Assembly (NCBI GenBank): GCA_002325605.1
Contig: DCSM01000182.1
Location: 1-11,329 of the forward strand
Source of the DNA: Chloroflexaceae bacterium UBA1466
Lineage (GTDB): Bacteria; Chloroflexota; Chloroflexia; Chloroflexales; Chloroflexaceae
Direction of reading: 5' to 3'
Length of the DNA: 11,329 nucleotides
Shown here: one piece after another, positions 1-7,576 of the stretch
How the letters are laid out: each line of letters opens with the position of its first letter
Position numbering within the stretch: the stretch's first letter is position 1
Made by a program: the position numbers and the translations under genes
The notes under the pieces: model-generated
Databases searched by the model: none
Told to the model about the DNA's origin: nothing
The model's input: the letters and a program-made list of their open reading frames with translations, nothing else

Positions 1-3000
1 TTGCAGCCTGGGGAATACCTTATCCAGGTGGTTCCACCAAAGGGCTATCTGTTTGTTGCCAAGGGTACTACTGTAGCATCAGCATCACCTCTCCCCAAAA
101 CAGGGGCAGCTGCAACTGGTGAGAGTTTCATCAATGACACTGGCGCAAATAAGGGCCGCACTGATACTCTTGACATTGACAAAGCAGATGCTGCTGGTGG
201 TACTGCCCTCTCTGCTGCAACGGTTTCCTATGCCGACATCAATGTGGGTTTGAAGGAAACCAATATCGGCGACTTTATCTGGCTCGACTCAAATGGGAAT
301 GGCATCCAAGATACGGGGGAATCAGGGATCGGGGGCGTGAAAGTCATATTAAAGACTGCCTGTACAGGAACTCTTACAGGCCCTTCAGGAACTGGTTGTA
401 CAGCTGTAACTGGTTTTGCCGATCAAACGACAAGCTCTGATGGTTCTTATGGTTTCAGTGGTTTAACAGATGGCACAACCTACTTTGTCTTCTTCCAAAT
501 GCCCTCAACCGACTTTGTCTTTAGTTCAAAGAGCGCTTCTGGCAGCACAGCCACCACTGACAGCAACGCAACTCTGATCACGGACAGTAGCGACACGGGT
601 TACATCGAGGTTGCTTACAAAACTGCTGATCCTGTTGATACCAAAACGGGTTGGGATGTTGGGGCCTATCGCAAGAACACGATCATGGGCTACATGTGGA
701 ATGATGCCGATAGCAATGGCTTGCAAGGTGACCTGCTAACGGAAGTTCGGGTGAAGGATGCGGTGGTTAAGTTATGGAAATGCGCTACTAGCTCCTGTAC
801 AATCTCCACGAATACCTTAGCCAGAACTACAACCACAGACAACAACGGGCTGTATGAGTTTGCAAGCTTGGAAGCGGGCGATTACATCGTTGATTTCACC
901 CCGCCCGACAGATATGGCTTTACGATAGCAGATATTGGTGACACTAGCCTAGTTACTGATACCACAGATCTCGACAGTGATGCGATCAGCACTTTCCCTT
1001 CAACAGATTATGGGAAAACTAAGAAAATAACGCTGGTCAGCGATGGTACTCAGCGCCGTGATGCAGGAATCTATCGCTTATCGAGCATTGGGAACTTGGT
1101 CTGGGAAGATAAGAATGGTAATAACGTTCAGGAAGCCGCTGAAGTGCCTGGTATTTCAGGTGTTACCGTAACGCTTCAGTTAAAAAACACCTCCTGGTAT
1201 ACTTCTACCAAGACCGATGCCTATGGAAATTATCGGATTTCCAACCTGGTCAGTGGAACTTACAAGATTACTTTCACCCTGAAGAGCGGCTATTCTTTTG
1301 CGCGCTGGCATGTTGGGGATTACCAATATGATAGCGACGCTAACCCGACCAACGGGGTGAGCGAAACGGTGAAAATTGGAGCCAATCGGCATACCGATGA
1401 CGTTGACGCGGGGATGTATGTCGGCGCAACGCTCGGTGGCCGAGTTTGGGAAGACCTCAACGCCGATGGGATTCAGGATTTGAACGAGTTGGGCGTGGGG
1501 GGTTCGAAGGTCGAATTACTCGGCTGCGATAGTTCTGGCACTTGCACCTCGATTACGAATACGACCAGTCTGGCAACCGGCATTTATAGTTTCACAGGGT
1601 TGTTACCTACAGGAACTACTGCTCCCCTGTCCGCAACCTACAGAATCAAAGTTACCCCCAAGGTTGGCTATGATGCCTTTAGCCCGCAAGATGCCGGCAA
1701 TCCCAATAAGGACACCACCGATAGCGATCCTGATTCAACTGGTTTAATAACGGTTACTTCGTTGTTATATGGCACGACCCAAACCAACTGGGACGCAGGG
1801 ACCTACAAGAAGGTCAAGATCGAAACGCGAGTTTGGGAAGATGCGAATGCGGATGGCTTCCAAGGCCCCGATGAGCTAGGGTTCGCGGGAAGCACCGTTC
1901 AGTTGCTTTTCTGGGATGCCACGACCAAAACTTGGAGCTACACTGGCACGCTGACGACAGGAGTAGGCAACGCCACGGGGCTCTATACCTTCACCAATTT
2001 GAACCCTGGGGGTTACAAGCTTCAGTATACCTTGCCAGCTAAGTATAATTTTAGCCCTAAGGATGCGGGGCTTGCGTCAGGGACCAACAACGACACCGTT
2101 GACAGCGATGTCTTTACCACAACGCGCGAAACCGCTGTCTTTACGACTACTTCTGGTGAGACCGAATCGGATATGGATGCAGGTTTGTACCAGAACGTAA
2201 CGCTTGGGGACCGCATTTGGGAAGACGTGAATGCCAATGGAATCCAGGATCCAAACGAGACCAAAGGTGTGACCGCAACAGTGAAGTTGTACCTCAAGGG
2301 GACCAGCACTGTTATCACCATGACTTCCACTAGCTCAATAACGGGCCTCTACCGCCTCCAAAATGTCCGGCCAGGTGATTATAGCCTTTGCATAGAGAAT
2401 CTACCGACAGGCTACAAGTTTTCGCCAGCAGATGTTGGGACAGACTGGGCGAAAGATAGTGATGTTGACAGCAAGGGCTGTGCCACTATCGCGCTCCTTT
2501 CTGGCGACCCGACAGATGCTTTTGAATGGGATGCGGGGGTCTACAAACCTGGAGTTATCGGCGACTTCGTTTGGGAAGACCTGAACGCCGATGGGATTCA
2601 GGATGCAGGCGAGAAAGGGATCCGAGAAGTAAATGTCAAGCTCTATCGCCGCGATGCTACGGGTAAGGATCAAGTCGTCAATGCAACTTCAACCAATAGC
2701 ACCGGAGCCTATAGCTTCACGGTTGATCCAGCCACCTACACGGTAGAGTTTGGGCTGCCCACGGGCTTTAGCTTTAGCCCAGTAGGGGTTGGAGCCTCAG
2801 ACAAAAACAGCGCTGCTTCGCTCACCACAGGCCGGACAAACCCCATCCTCATCAAGTCTGGGGTCATCACCAATACTTTCTGGGATGCGGGCCTCTATCG
2901 CTCTGGCACAGTCGGCAACTTCATCTGGGAAGACCTGAATTACAATGGAATCCAAGACCCAGGTGAAGCGGGCATCGCAGGAGTGAATGTCAGCTTGCTT

Positions 3001-6000
3001 AGTGGTAGCACCGTTGTGACGAAGACGGTTTCAAGCTCTAAGGGCCTTTACAGCCTCAGTGCCAAGCCAGGCAGCTACACCGTCGTTGTGAGCGCTCCTT
3101 TAGGCTACACCTTTAGCCCAGCTTTCAAAGGAAGCATAGATAACGACAGCAGTTTTGTGGCCTCCGCTACCAGCCCCTTTAGTGCTACCGCCGCCGTCAT
3201 CCTAAAGTCTGGCATCGTTACGGATACGGTGGATGCGGGGTTGGTCTTTGCTGAAGTTCTCATCAATGGCAGCAGCGACGTTACCCCGACGCTCAGTGTG
3301 GTTGAAGGTGGGAAGACCGATTCCTACAAGGTGCGGCTCAGTGCCCCGCCAAGTGGCAGCGTCGCAGTCAACACGAATGATGGGAGCAAGCAGCTTACCT
3401 TAACGCCCGCGACCTTGACCTTTGATGCGACGAACTGGAATCAAGATCAGACGGTGAGCGTGGTGGCCGTTGATGACAAGAAGCCCGAAAGCCTCTTGAC
3501 AGCTTTGATTACCCACACCGTCACCAGCAGCGATCTCAACTACAACAACCTTGTGCCAGCCAATGTCAAGGTGGAAGTTACCGACAATGACAAACCCGTG
3601 GCCTATCTCCTTCAAAGTGCCGCAAGCACCATCGTTGGGGAAGGAATCCTGGACAAAGATGGGTTTAACGATACTTATGCCATCCACTTGCAGTTTGCGC
3701 CCACAGCGGATGTCCTCATCACGCTGACTCCCCTTGACAGCCAAATTACCGTCACGCCAACGCAATTGACCTTCACCCCCAGTAACTGGGCGAAGCAACA
3801 GGTAGTCATGGTGAGCGCGGTTGACGATAGCGTGATTGAAGGGTTGCATAATAGCGCAATTCTCCATACGCTGACCAGTAGCGATGCGATCTTCAATGGG
3901 GGCTATATCCAAGAACCAAGCTTCAACACTTATGCGGATGGGAATCCGCTCCCGGTCTTCATTGAAGATAATGATTCGAAGGTGAATATTTCACCACTCA
4001 AACTCCATTTAACCGAAGGTGGGGCCTCCGCAACCTATCAAGTCTCGCTGCGTGGCTCCCCCACCGCCGACGTGACCATCTTCCCATTTCCCTTTGATCA
4101 ACTAGGGATTGTTCAGTCTACGGGGCAGATTACTTTCACCCCTTCAAGCCTGACCTTTAGCCCTGGAAATGCAAGTATCTCCCAGACCGTAACCGTTTCG
4201 GCGCTCGATAACAGCATCCTGGAAGGAACGCACGCCGCCGCTATCTTCCACAAGGTGGTCTCGACCAGCGCGGCGGATCAGGACTTTATGGGGACGACGG
4301 GGCTTGCGAATGGGGTCTATCTCCTCATTGATGATAATGATAGCTTAGTAGAAAGCTCCCCAACCAGCCTGGAGTTGGCTGAAGGAGGCCCAGCTAAGAC
4401 CTATCAGGTGCAACTAAAGTCTAACGACATTTATGGCCCGCCCACGAAGAATGTTGTGGTGTCCATCTTGACCGATGGGCAGGTTACGCTAAACCCAACT
4501 AAGCTCACCTTCACACCTGAAAACTATGGAACCCCGCAAACCGTTACGATTGCAGCGGTGGACGATACCCTTTTGGAAGGTTGGCACGAGGGCACGGCTT
4601 TCAGCTGGCTGAGTAGTGAAGATTCCAATTACGTGCAAAGCAGGGCCAGCCTCGTTGTTGCAACGATCAAGGATAACGATAATAGCCCCGATCTGCAATT
4701 GGCGAAGAGCGACGGTGGTCTGAAGGCCCAACCAGGCCGCCCGATCACCTACACGTTGACCTATACTAATGCAGGTCACATGGATGCCAGTGGCACAGTG
4801 ATCACCGAGAAGGTTCCCGCTTACACCAGCTTTAGTTCTAGCGGAAGCTCAACGGGCTGGAGTTGCGAAAACGCTGGGGTTGCAGGGTCAGCCTGCTCTT
4901 ATCGGTTAGGTATCCTGCCTGTGAAAGGGCAAGGTAAACTTACCTTCACAGTGTTGGTCACGAGTACGCTCCCCGATTCGGCTTTGTACATTACAAACAC
5001 TGCCAACATCACTTCTGATGCAGAGATTGATGGCAATCTTGTGGATAACACCGCAAGCTTGACCTCAACCATCTCCCAGTTGCGGATCCTTGTTACCGAT
5101 GAAGGCCAGGCTGTCAAGCCCGGTGGAGTCTTGCGTTACACCATCCACTACACCAATACGGGTTCGGGCATCGCCCAGGATGTCAAGATTAAGATCTTCG
5201 TTCCGGCTAACGCAACCTTCAATTCCAGCCAGAGCGGGCCCGGTTTAGCAGCTTTGCCAGGGGTTTGGGAACATGCCGATGGAACACCTTGCGCGAATGG
5301 TGACCCCGCAGGGACAACTTGCATCTATCTTGTACCCCCGAAAGGTTCCCTGGGCCCAGGGCAGAGCGGGATTGTCTACTTTGCGGTAACGGTCAATAGT
5401 ACCTTGCCCACAGGTGTCAATAAGATTACAATCGAAGCTGAGATCAGCGATGACACCACAAGCAACAAGGGTTCGTCCGAAGACGAGACTACCGTTCAGG
5501 CTGCAACAAACGTCTACCTACCCTTTATTGCGAAAAACATCCCTTATACCCCACCCGCAACGCCAACGCCGGCCCCAGTACTGACCCCGACCCCAGTCAC
5601 GGTAGTTGAAAATCCCGACTTGGTCGTCTCTAGTGTCAGCCTCAATCCAGCCAAGCAGACCTTTAGCGCAGGTGAGGCCGTTGAGATTAGTGTGGTCGTA
5701 ACCAATCAGGGTAAGGGAGTAGCGGCTCCGTTCTGGGTTGATCTCTATCTCAATCCAAATACGCCGCCAACCGCAGCTAATGTCCGTTGGAATCAGACCT
5801 GTGGGACCTCAAACGTTTCCTACTGCTTTGGGTTGGCTTGGCAAATTTCGCAAACCCTCCAAGCTGGCCAAAGTGTCACGTTGAAGTCCTTAGCAACGGG
5901 CAATGGGCACTTTGATATAGATTCTAGTCGCTGGCAAGGTTGGTTTGCAAATGGCACAACTGATCTCTATGTCTATGCGGATAGCTGGAACCCCACGGTT

Positions 6001-6126
6001 GTCTATGGCGCGAATCAAGAAACTGATGAGACCAACAACCGCGCTGAAATTCGCAACTTGGTCGTAACGGGCACGAATCCCCCCGCAGGGGGCGGCAGCG
6101 CGATTTCTACTACCGCGCCAAGGTAG
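1..6126 (+). CDS. Giant multidomain surface/secreted repeat protein (SdrD_B, Calx-beta-like, DUF11, CARDB), 5'-truncated
   Basis: Likely an extracellular stalk or adhesin-type protein; no enzymatic domain is visible. The first codon is TTG but is probably an internal Leu, because residues 1-88 read as the back half of an SdrD_B/Cna_B-like repeat, so the gene starts upstream of the window. Domains in order: eight complete SdrD_B-like repeats starting near residues 89, 228, 363, 478, 607, 735, 853 and 971, most with a W-[ED]-D-x-N-x-[ND]-G motif and a terminal DAG-x-Y; four Calx-beta-like repeats (about 1084-1560), most opening with a V/L-x-EGG type segment and all ending in DND; two DUF11 domains (about 1561-1690 and 1694-1835); the segment NVYLPFIAKN (1837-1846); a Pro/Thr linker (1847-1870); and a CARDB-like domain (about 1871-2025). 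The C-terminus has no LPXTG motif and no membrane segment. All 14 cysteines fall in pairs within single domains, which suits an exported protein. The binding partner and exact role are unknown. Confidence 0.9.
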   Translation: MQPGEYLIQVVPPKGYLFVAKGTTVASASPLPKTGAAATGESFINDTGANKGRTDTLDIDKADAAGGTALSAATVSYADINVGLKETNIGDFIWLDSNGNGIQDTGESGIGGVKVILKTACTGTLTGPSGTGCTAVTGFADQTTSSDGSYGFSGLTDGTTYFVFFQMPSTDFVFSSKSASGSTATTDSNATLITDSSDTGYIEVAYKTADPVDTKTGWDVGAYRKNTIMGYMWNDADSNGLQGDLLTEVRVKDAVVKLWKCATSSCTISTNTLARTTTTDNNGLYEFASLEAGDYIVDFTPPDRYGFTIADIGDTSLVTDTTDLDSDAISTFPSTDYGKTKKITLVSDGTQRRDAGIYRLSSIGNLVWEDKNGNNVQEAAEVPGISGVTVTLQLKNTSWYTSTKTDAYGNYRISNLVSGTYKITFTLKSGYSFARWHVGDYQYDSDANPTNGVSETVKIGANRHTDDVDAGMYVGATLGGRVWEDLNADGIQDLNELGVGGSKVELLGCDSSGTCTSITNTTSLATGIYSFTGLLPTGTTAPLSATYRIKVTPKVGYDAFSPQDAGNPNKDTTDSDPDSTGLITVTSLLYGTTQTNWDAGTYKKVKIETRVWEDANADGFQGPDELGFAGSTVQLLFWDATTKTWSYTGTLTTGVGNATGLYTFTNLNPGGYKLQYTLPAKYNFSPKDAGLASGTNNDTVDSDVFTTTRETAVFTTTSGETESDMDAGLYQNVTLGDRIWEDVNANGIQDPNETKGVTATVKLYLKGTSTVITMTSTSSITGLYRLQNVRPGDYSLCIENLPTGYKFSPADVGTDWAKDSDVDSKGCATIALLSGDPTDAFEWDAGVYKPGVIGDFVWEDLNADGIQDAGEKGIREVNVKLYRRDATGKDQVVNATSTNSTGAYSFTVDPATYTVEFGLPTGFSFSPVGVGASDKNSAASLTTGRTNPILIKSGVITNTFWDAGLYRSGTVGNFIWEDLNYNGIQDPGEAGIAGVNVSLLSGSTVVTKTVSSSKGLYSLSAKPGSYTVVVSAPLGYTFSPAFKGSIDNDSSFVASATSPFSATAAVILKSGIVTDTVDAGLVFAEVLINGSSDVTPTLSVVEGGKTDSYKVRLSAPPSGSVAVNTNDGSKQLTLTPATLTFDATNWNQDQTVSVVAVDDKKPESLLTALITHTVTSSDLNYNNLVPANVKVEVTDNDKPVAYLLQSAASTIVGEGILDKDGFNDTYAIHLQFAPTADVLITLTPLDSQITVTPTQLTFTPSNWAKQQVVMVSAVDDSVIEGLHNSAILHTLTSSDAIFNGGYIQEPSFNTYADGNPLPVFIEDNDSKVNISPLKLHLTEGGASATYQVSLRGSPTADVTIFPFPFDQLGIVQSTGQITFTPSSLTFSPGNASISQTVTVSALDNSILEGTHAAAIFHKVVSTSAADQDFMGTTGLANGVYLLIDDNDSLVESSPTSLELAEGGPAKTYQVQLKSNDIYGPPTKNVVVSILTDGQVTLNPTKLTFTPENYGTPQTVTIAAVDDTLLEGWHEGTAFSWLSSEDSNYVQSRASLVVATIKDNDNSPDLQLAKSDGGLKAQPGRPITYTLTYTNAGHMDASGTVITEKVPAYTSFSSSGSSTGWSCENAGVAGSACSYRLGILPVKGQGKLTFTVLVTSTLPDSALYITNTANITSDAEIDGNLVDNTASLTSTISQLRILVTDEGQAVKPGGVLRYTIHYTNTGSGIAQDVKIKIFVPANATFNSSQSGPGLAALPGVWEHADGTPCANGDPAGTTCIYLVPPKGSLGPGQSGIVYFAVTVNSTLPTGVNKITIEAEISDDTTSNKGSSEDETTVQAATNVYLPFIAKNIPYTPPATPTPAPVLTPTPVTVVENPDLVVSSVSLNPAKQTFSAGEAVEISVVVTNQGKGVAAPFWVDLYLNPNTPPTAANVRWNQTCGTSNVSYCFGLAWQISQTLQAGQSVTLKSLATGNGHFDIDSSRWQGWFANGTTDLYVYADSWNPTVVYGANQETDETNNRAEIRNLVVTGTNPPAGGGSAISTTAPR
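1444..1479 (+). repeat. 36-nt near-identical direct repeat, copy A (SdrD_B repeat 4)
   Basis: Encodes VWEDLNADGIQD and matches bases 2569-2604 at 35 of 36 positions; the only difference is ctc versus ctg for the same Leu. The surrounding repeats are much more diverged at the DNA level. Confidence 0.85.
2569..2604 (+). repeat. 36-nt near-identical direct repeat, copy B (SdrD_B repeat 7)
   Basis: Second copy of the 36-nt segment at 1444-1479, 1,125 bp downstream and in the same frame, with one synonymous difference. It could serve as a site of recombination or gene conversion that changes repeat number. Confidence 0.85.
3250..4680 (+). repeat. Four Calx-beta-like repeats (protein-level)
   Basis: Four repeats of about 112-127 residues at residues 1084-1199, 1200-1326, 1327-1448 and 1449-1560. 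They share an early Glu-Gly-rich segment, a central LTFTP/LTFDA strand, a Val-rich strand followed by a [VL]D[DN] turn, and a closing D-N-D. This pattern resembles Calx-beta-type beta-sandwich domains that bind calcium or act as spacers. The exact Pfam assignment is uncertain, but the internal repetition is clear. Confidence 0.7.
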
Positions 6127-6145
6127 TTCTGTTTCTGGAAAAGTT

Positions 6146-6175
6146 GAGCGGGACATAGCAACCTATGTCCCGCTC
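6146..6175 (+). terminator. Perfect 13-bp intercistronic hairpin, no U-tract
   Basis: The arm GAGCGGGACATAG (6146-6158) pairs perfectly with 6163-6175 around a CAAC loop. The sequence after it is TTGAACAAAT, with no T-run, so it is not a typical intrinsic terminator. It lies 20 nt past the stop of the giant gene and 14 nt before the Shine-Dalgarno of the next gene. It may be a partial terminator, a processing or stability stem, or an attenuator tuning the second gene. Confidence 0.6.
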
Positions 6176-6189
6176 TTGAACAAATAAGC

Positions 6190-6195
6190 AAAGGA
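6190..6195 (+). promoter_or_regulatory. Ribosome binding site that decides the start of the DUF11 protein
   Basis: AAAGGA sits 7 nt before the ATG at 6203 but only 1 nt before the in-frame ATG at 6197. The 6203 start is therefore favoured, giving a protein beginning MKKFGFRL. Confidence 0.75.
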
Positions 6196-6202
6196 AATGC
6201 TG

Positions 6203-6829
6203 ATGAAAAAATTTGGCTTCCGTTTAGTTCTGACCGTCGGAGGGCTGGTTACGCTGCTGTTTCTTCAAGCCTTTAACTTGAGCCTAGTCTATGGCCATGA
6301 ACCAGTTAATCCAGCCCAAGTTCCCGTGCCCCCTCGTGACCCACTTCCTGCGCCGCCCCGCGACCCTGTTTCACCAGGCACAAGCCCAACCGCCAGCCCA
6401 GGGAGCAGCGTTAGCGGGCCGGATCGGCGGAGTGGCGACCCGGCCCTAGCCATCAAAAAAGTGATGCCTGCAAAACCCCGCGTCGGCGACATAATTGACC
6501 TTACCCTCAGCGTGACCAACACCGGTGGGCGAGCCGATGCTGTCGAGGTTTTCAGCTTTTTGCCGAGCTTCCTTGAGTTGCTCAACGTCACCAGTAGCTG
6601 GGGAAGTTCCGAAAAAGCCGGGAATATCGCTATTGTGGATATTGGGCCTCTTTTTGATAAAGATGTGGTCGAAATTCACGTTTTGGCCCGGGTCAGCCGC
6701 ACGGCCCAACCGGCTGAAAATCTCTATAAAGCTTCGTTATTCTCCAAAAGCAGCGGTGACCACCTGGGAAATAATAATTCCTCTCTTTGGCTTGAGGTAT
6801 TACCTGAGATCTTACCCACTCCAGAATAA
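6203..6829 (+). CDS. Exported protein with proline-rich stalk and DUF11-like domain
   Basis: A 208-aa protein of unknown specific function, predicted to be secreted or surface-located. Residues 1-31 form a signal peptide: basic MKKFGFR, a hydrophobic core, and a likely cleavage site after VYG. Residues 34-75 are a Pro/Ser/Thr-rich stalk with two copies of PPRDP. Residues 79 to about 195 resemble a DUF11 (conserved repeat) beta-sandwich, opening DPALAIKKVMP and containing LSVTNTGG, as in the DUF11 domains of the giant protein upstream. It has no C-terminal anchor and no cysteines. The start at 6203 is chosen over 6197 because of RBS spacing. The gene lies 76 nt downstream of the giant gene on the same strand, with a hairpin between them and a terminator after it, so a two-gene unit is plausible. 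A partner or accessory role for the large protein is inference only. Confidence 0.85.
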   Translation: MKKFGFRLVLTVGGLVTLLFLQAFNLSLVYGHEPVNPAQVPVPPRDPLPAPPRDPVSPGTSPTASPGSSVSGPDRRSGDPALAIKKVMPAKPRVGDIIDLTLSVTNTGGRADAVEVFSFLPSFLELLNVTSSWGSSEKAGNIAIVDIGPLFDKDVVEIHVLARVSRTAQPAENLYKASLFSKSSGDHLGNNNSSLWLEVLPEILPTPE

Positions 6830-6850
6830 GATTAAAGTCCCCAAAGCTTA

Positions 6851-6905
6851 AAATGATAGAAGAGGGCCGGTGAAGATCGGCTTTCTCCTCTATCATTTAT
6901 TGTTT
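6851..6905 (+). terminator. Intrinsic terminator after the DUF11 protein gene
   Basis: AAATGATAGA (6851-6860) pairs perfectly with 6889-6898. The stem continues inward with GAG/CTC and two G-U pairs after one A-C mismatch, then a possible CCG/CGG top. It is followed by the T-rich TTTATTGTTT. It begins 21 nt past the stop codon at 6829. Confidence 0.7.
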
Positions 6906-6914
6906 AGCCAAACG

Positions 6915-6950
6915 AAAAGCCCCCATTTCTAAATCGAAACGGAGGCTTTT
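6915..6950 (-). terminator. Intrinsic terminator of the RRM protein gene
   Basis: A 15-bp stem with a 6-nt loop: AAAAGCC at one end pairs with GGCTTTT at the other. In minus-strand RNA all 15 positions pair, two of them as G-U; in plus-strand RNA those two become C-A mismatches. The structure therefore seems maintained mainly for the minus-strand transcript, although the flanking A4/T4 could also let it work in both directions. It lies 43 nt past the RRM stop codon. Confidence 0.85.
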
Positions 6951-6992
6951 AGCTATCTATTTAAGAAAGACTCACCTGGCGAAAGGAGCTAG

Positions 6993-7334
6993 TTAGTAAC
7001 CCCCACGGCTGCCACCGCCGCGAGGCCCGCCACGGCTGCTGCCGCCACGTGAACCACCACTGCTCCGGCCACCACCAAAGGAGCGATTGGACTCTTTTTC
7101 TTCGGCTTCATTGACTCGCATGGGCCGGCCTTCAATTTCTTGGCCGTTGGTCGCATCAATAATGGTTTTTGGGTCACCATCAATCTCTACAAACCCAAAT
7201 CCTCGTGAACGACCTGTGTCGCGGTCCACAATCACGCGGGCACTCTCAACTTGACCATGTTTCCCGAACAACTGCTCTAGGTCCGGATCACCAACACTCC
7301 ACGGCAAATTTCCAACAAATAACTTAACTCGCAT
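6993..7334 (-). CDS. RRM-type RNA-binding protein with RGG-rich tail
   Basis: A 113-aa single-RRM protein of the type known in cyanobacteria and Chloroflexota, where such proteins bind U-rich RNA and several are cold-induced. The RRM covers about residues 2-77, with RNP2 LFVGNL (5-10) and RNP1 RGFGFVEI (44-51), so the aromatic RNA-stacking positions are present. Residues 84-113 form a Gly/Arg/Ser-rich tail with repeated RGG and a terminal Tyr, as in eukaryotic glycine-rich RNA-binding proteins. AGGGAG (7344-7349) lies 9 nt before the ATG and supports the start. The gene is monocistronic, with its own promoter near 7577-7605, a roughly 235-nt leader and a strong terminator at 6915-6950. A cytoplasmic RNA chaperone or post-transcriptional regulator is the likely role; the RNA targets are unknown. 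Confidence 0.95.
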   Translation of the reverse strand: MRVKLFVGNLPWSVGDPDLEQLFGKHGQVESARVIVDRDTGRSRGFGFVEIDGDPKTIIDATNGQEIEGRPMRVNEAEEKESNRSFGGGRSSGGSRGGSSRGGPRGGGSRGGY

Positions 7335-7347
7335 GCAATAGATCTCC

Positions 7348-7370
7348 CTGCCCGCAAGTTTGCGGGACAG
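7348..7370 (-). promoter_or_regulatory. Leader hairpin abutting the RRM gene Shine-Dalgarno
   Basis: In the minus-strand RNA, CCCGCA pairs with TGCGGG around an AACT loop (plus 7351-7366). It extends by CTG/CAG with one bulged base. The lower stem covers the first two bases of the AGGGAG Shine-Dalgarno, so folding could change ribosome access. A temperature- or protein-controlled switch is possible but not shown. Confidence 0.55.
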
Positions 7371-7377
7371 TCACTGG

Positions 7378-7395
7378 GGCCTCTAATTAGAAGCC
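7378..7395 (-). promoter_or_regulatory. Second small leader hairpin of the RRM gene
   Basis: GGCTTCT and AGAGGCC (minus strand) form a 7-bp stem with an AATT loop. One pair is G-U in the minus-strand RNA but a C-A mismatch on the plus strand, which fits selection for structure in the RRM leader. It is small, so chance is possible. Confidence 0.4.
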
Positions 7396-7576
7396 TATCT
7401 TCCAAACTACCAAACTCCGGCGCAACTGGGGTAATCAGAACTAAAGAGCCTGCCCCTCGCTCTGGCGCTAACAACGTACACTCTTCGGAGCGAATGAAGT
7501 TCTGACGAGCGCATAGAGAAGGAAGAAAAGATCACTGATGCAAGTCTCGCAGTACCATACGTTGTCCAATGCAGCT

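Larger units (their letters stand above)
265..3249 (+). repeat. Tandem array of eight SdrD_B/Cna_B-like repeats (protein-level)
   Basis: Eight diverged repeats of about 115-139 codons. Each begins with a hydrophobic-Gly-x-x-[VI]-W-[ED]-D signature followed by an Asp/Asn-rich loop resembling the calcium-binding loop of SdrD B repeats, and most end in DAG-x-Y. Repeats 4-6 also carry an internal FSP-x-D-x-G plus Asp-rich stretch that decays in repeats 7 and 8. Repeat 2 (WNDADSNG) and repeat 3 (WEDKNGNN) have variant loops. A ninth, incomplete repeat precedes the array at bases 1-264. Calcium binding is inferred from the family, not shown here. Confidence 0.85.

Noticed and set aside
1..3. TTG at base 1 as the true start of the giant gene
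   Set aside because: The encoded residues LQPGEYLIQVV correspond to the middle of an SdrD_B-like repeat and no signal peptide follows, so the gene extends left of the window.
3400..3912. 170-codon open frame on the - strand inside the giant gene
   Set aside because: It lies antisense to the Calx-beta-like repeats, has no recognisable domain or Shine-Dalgarno, and the plus-strand frame is clearly coding. Long antisense frames arise easily from this codon pattern.
6525..6851. 108-codon + strand frame overlapping the DUF11 protein gene
   Set aside because: It is an alternative frame within a gene that has a signal peptide and DUF11 features, and its product shows no domain.
6989..7183. 64-codon - strand frame rich in Ala and Val
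   Set aside because: It is a frame-shifted reading of the Gly/Arg-rich tail of the RRM gene; the low-complexity repeats create the open frame.
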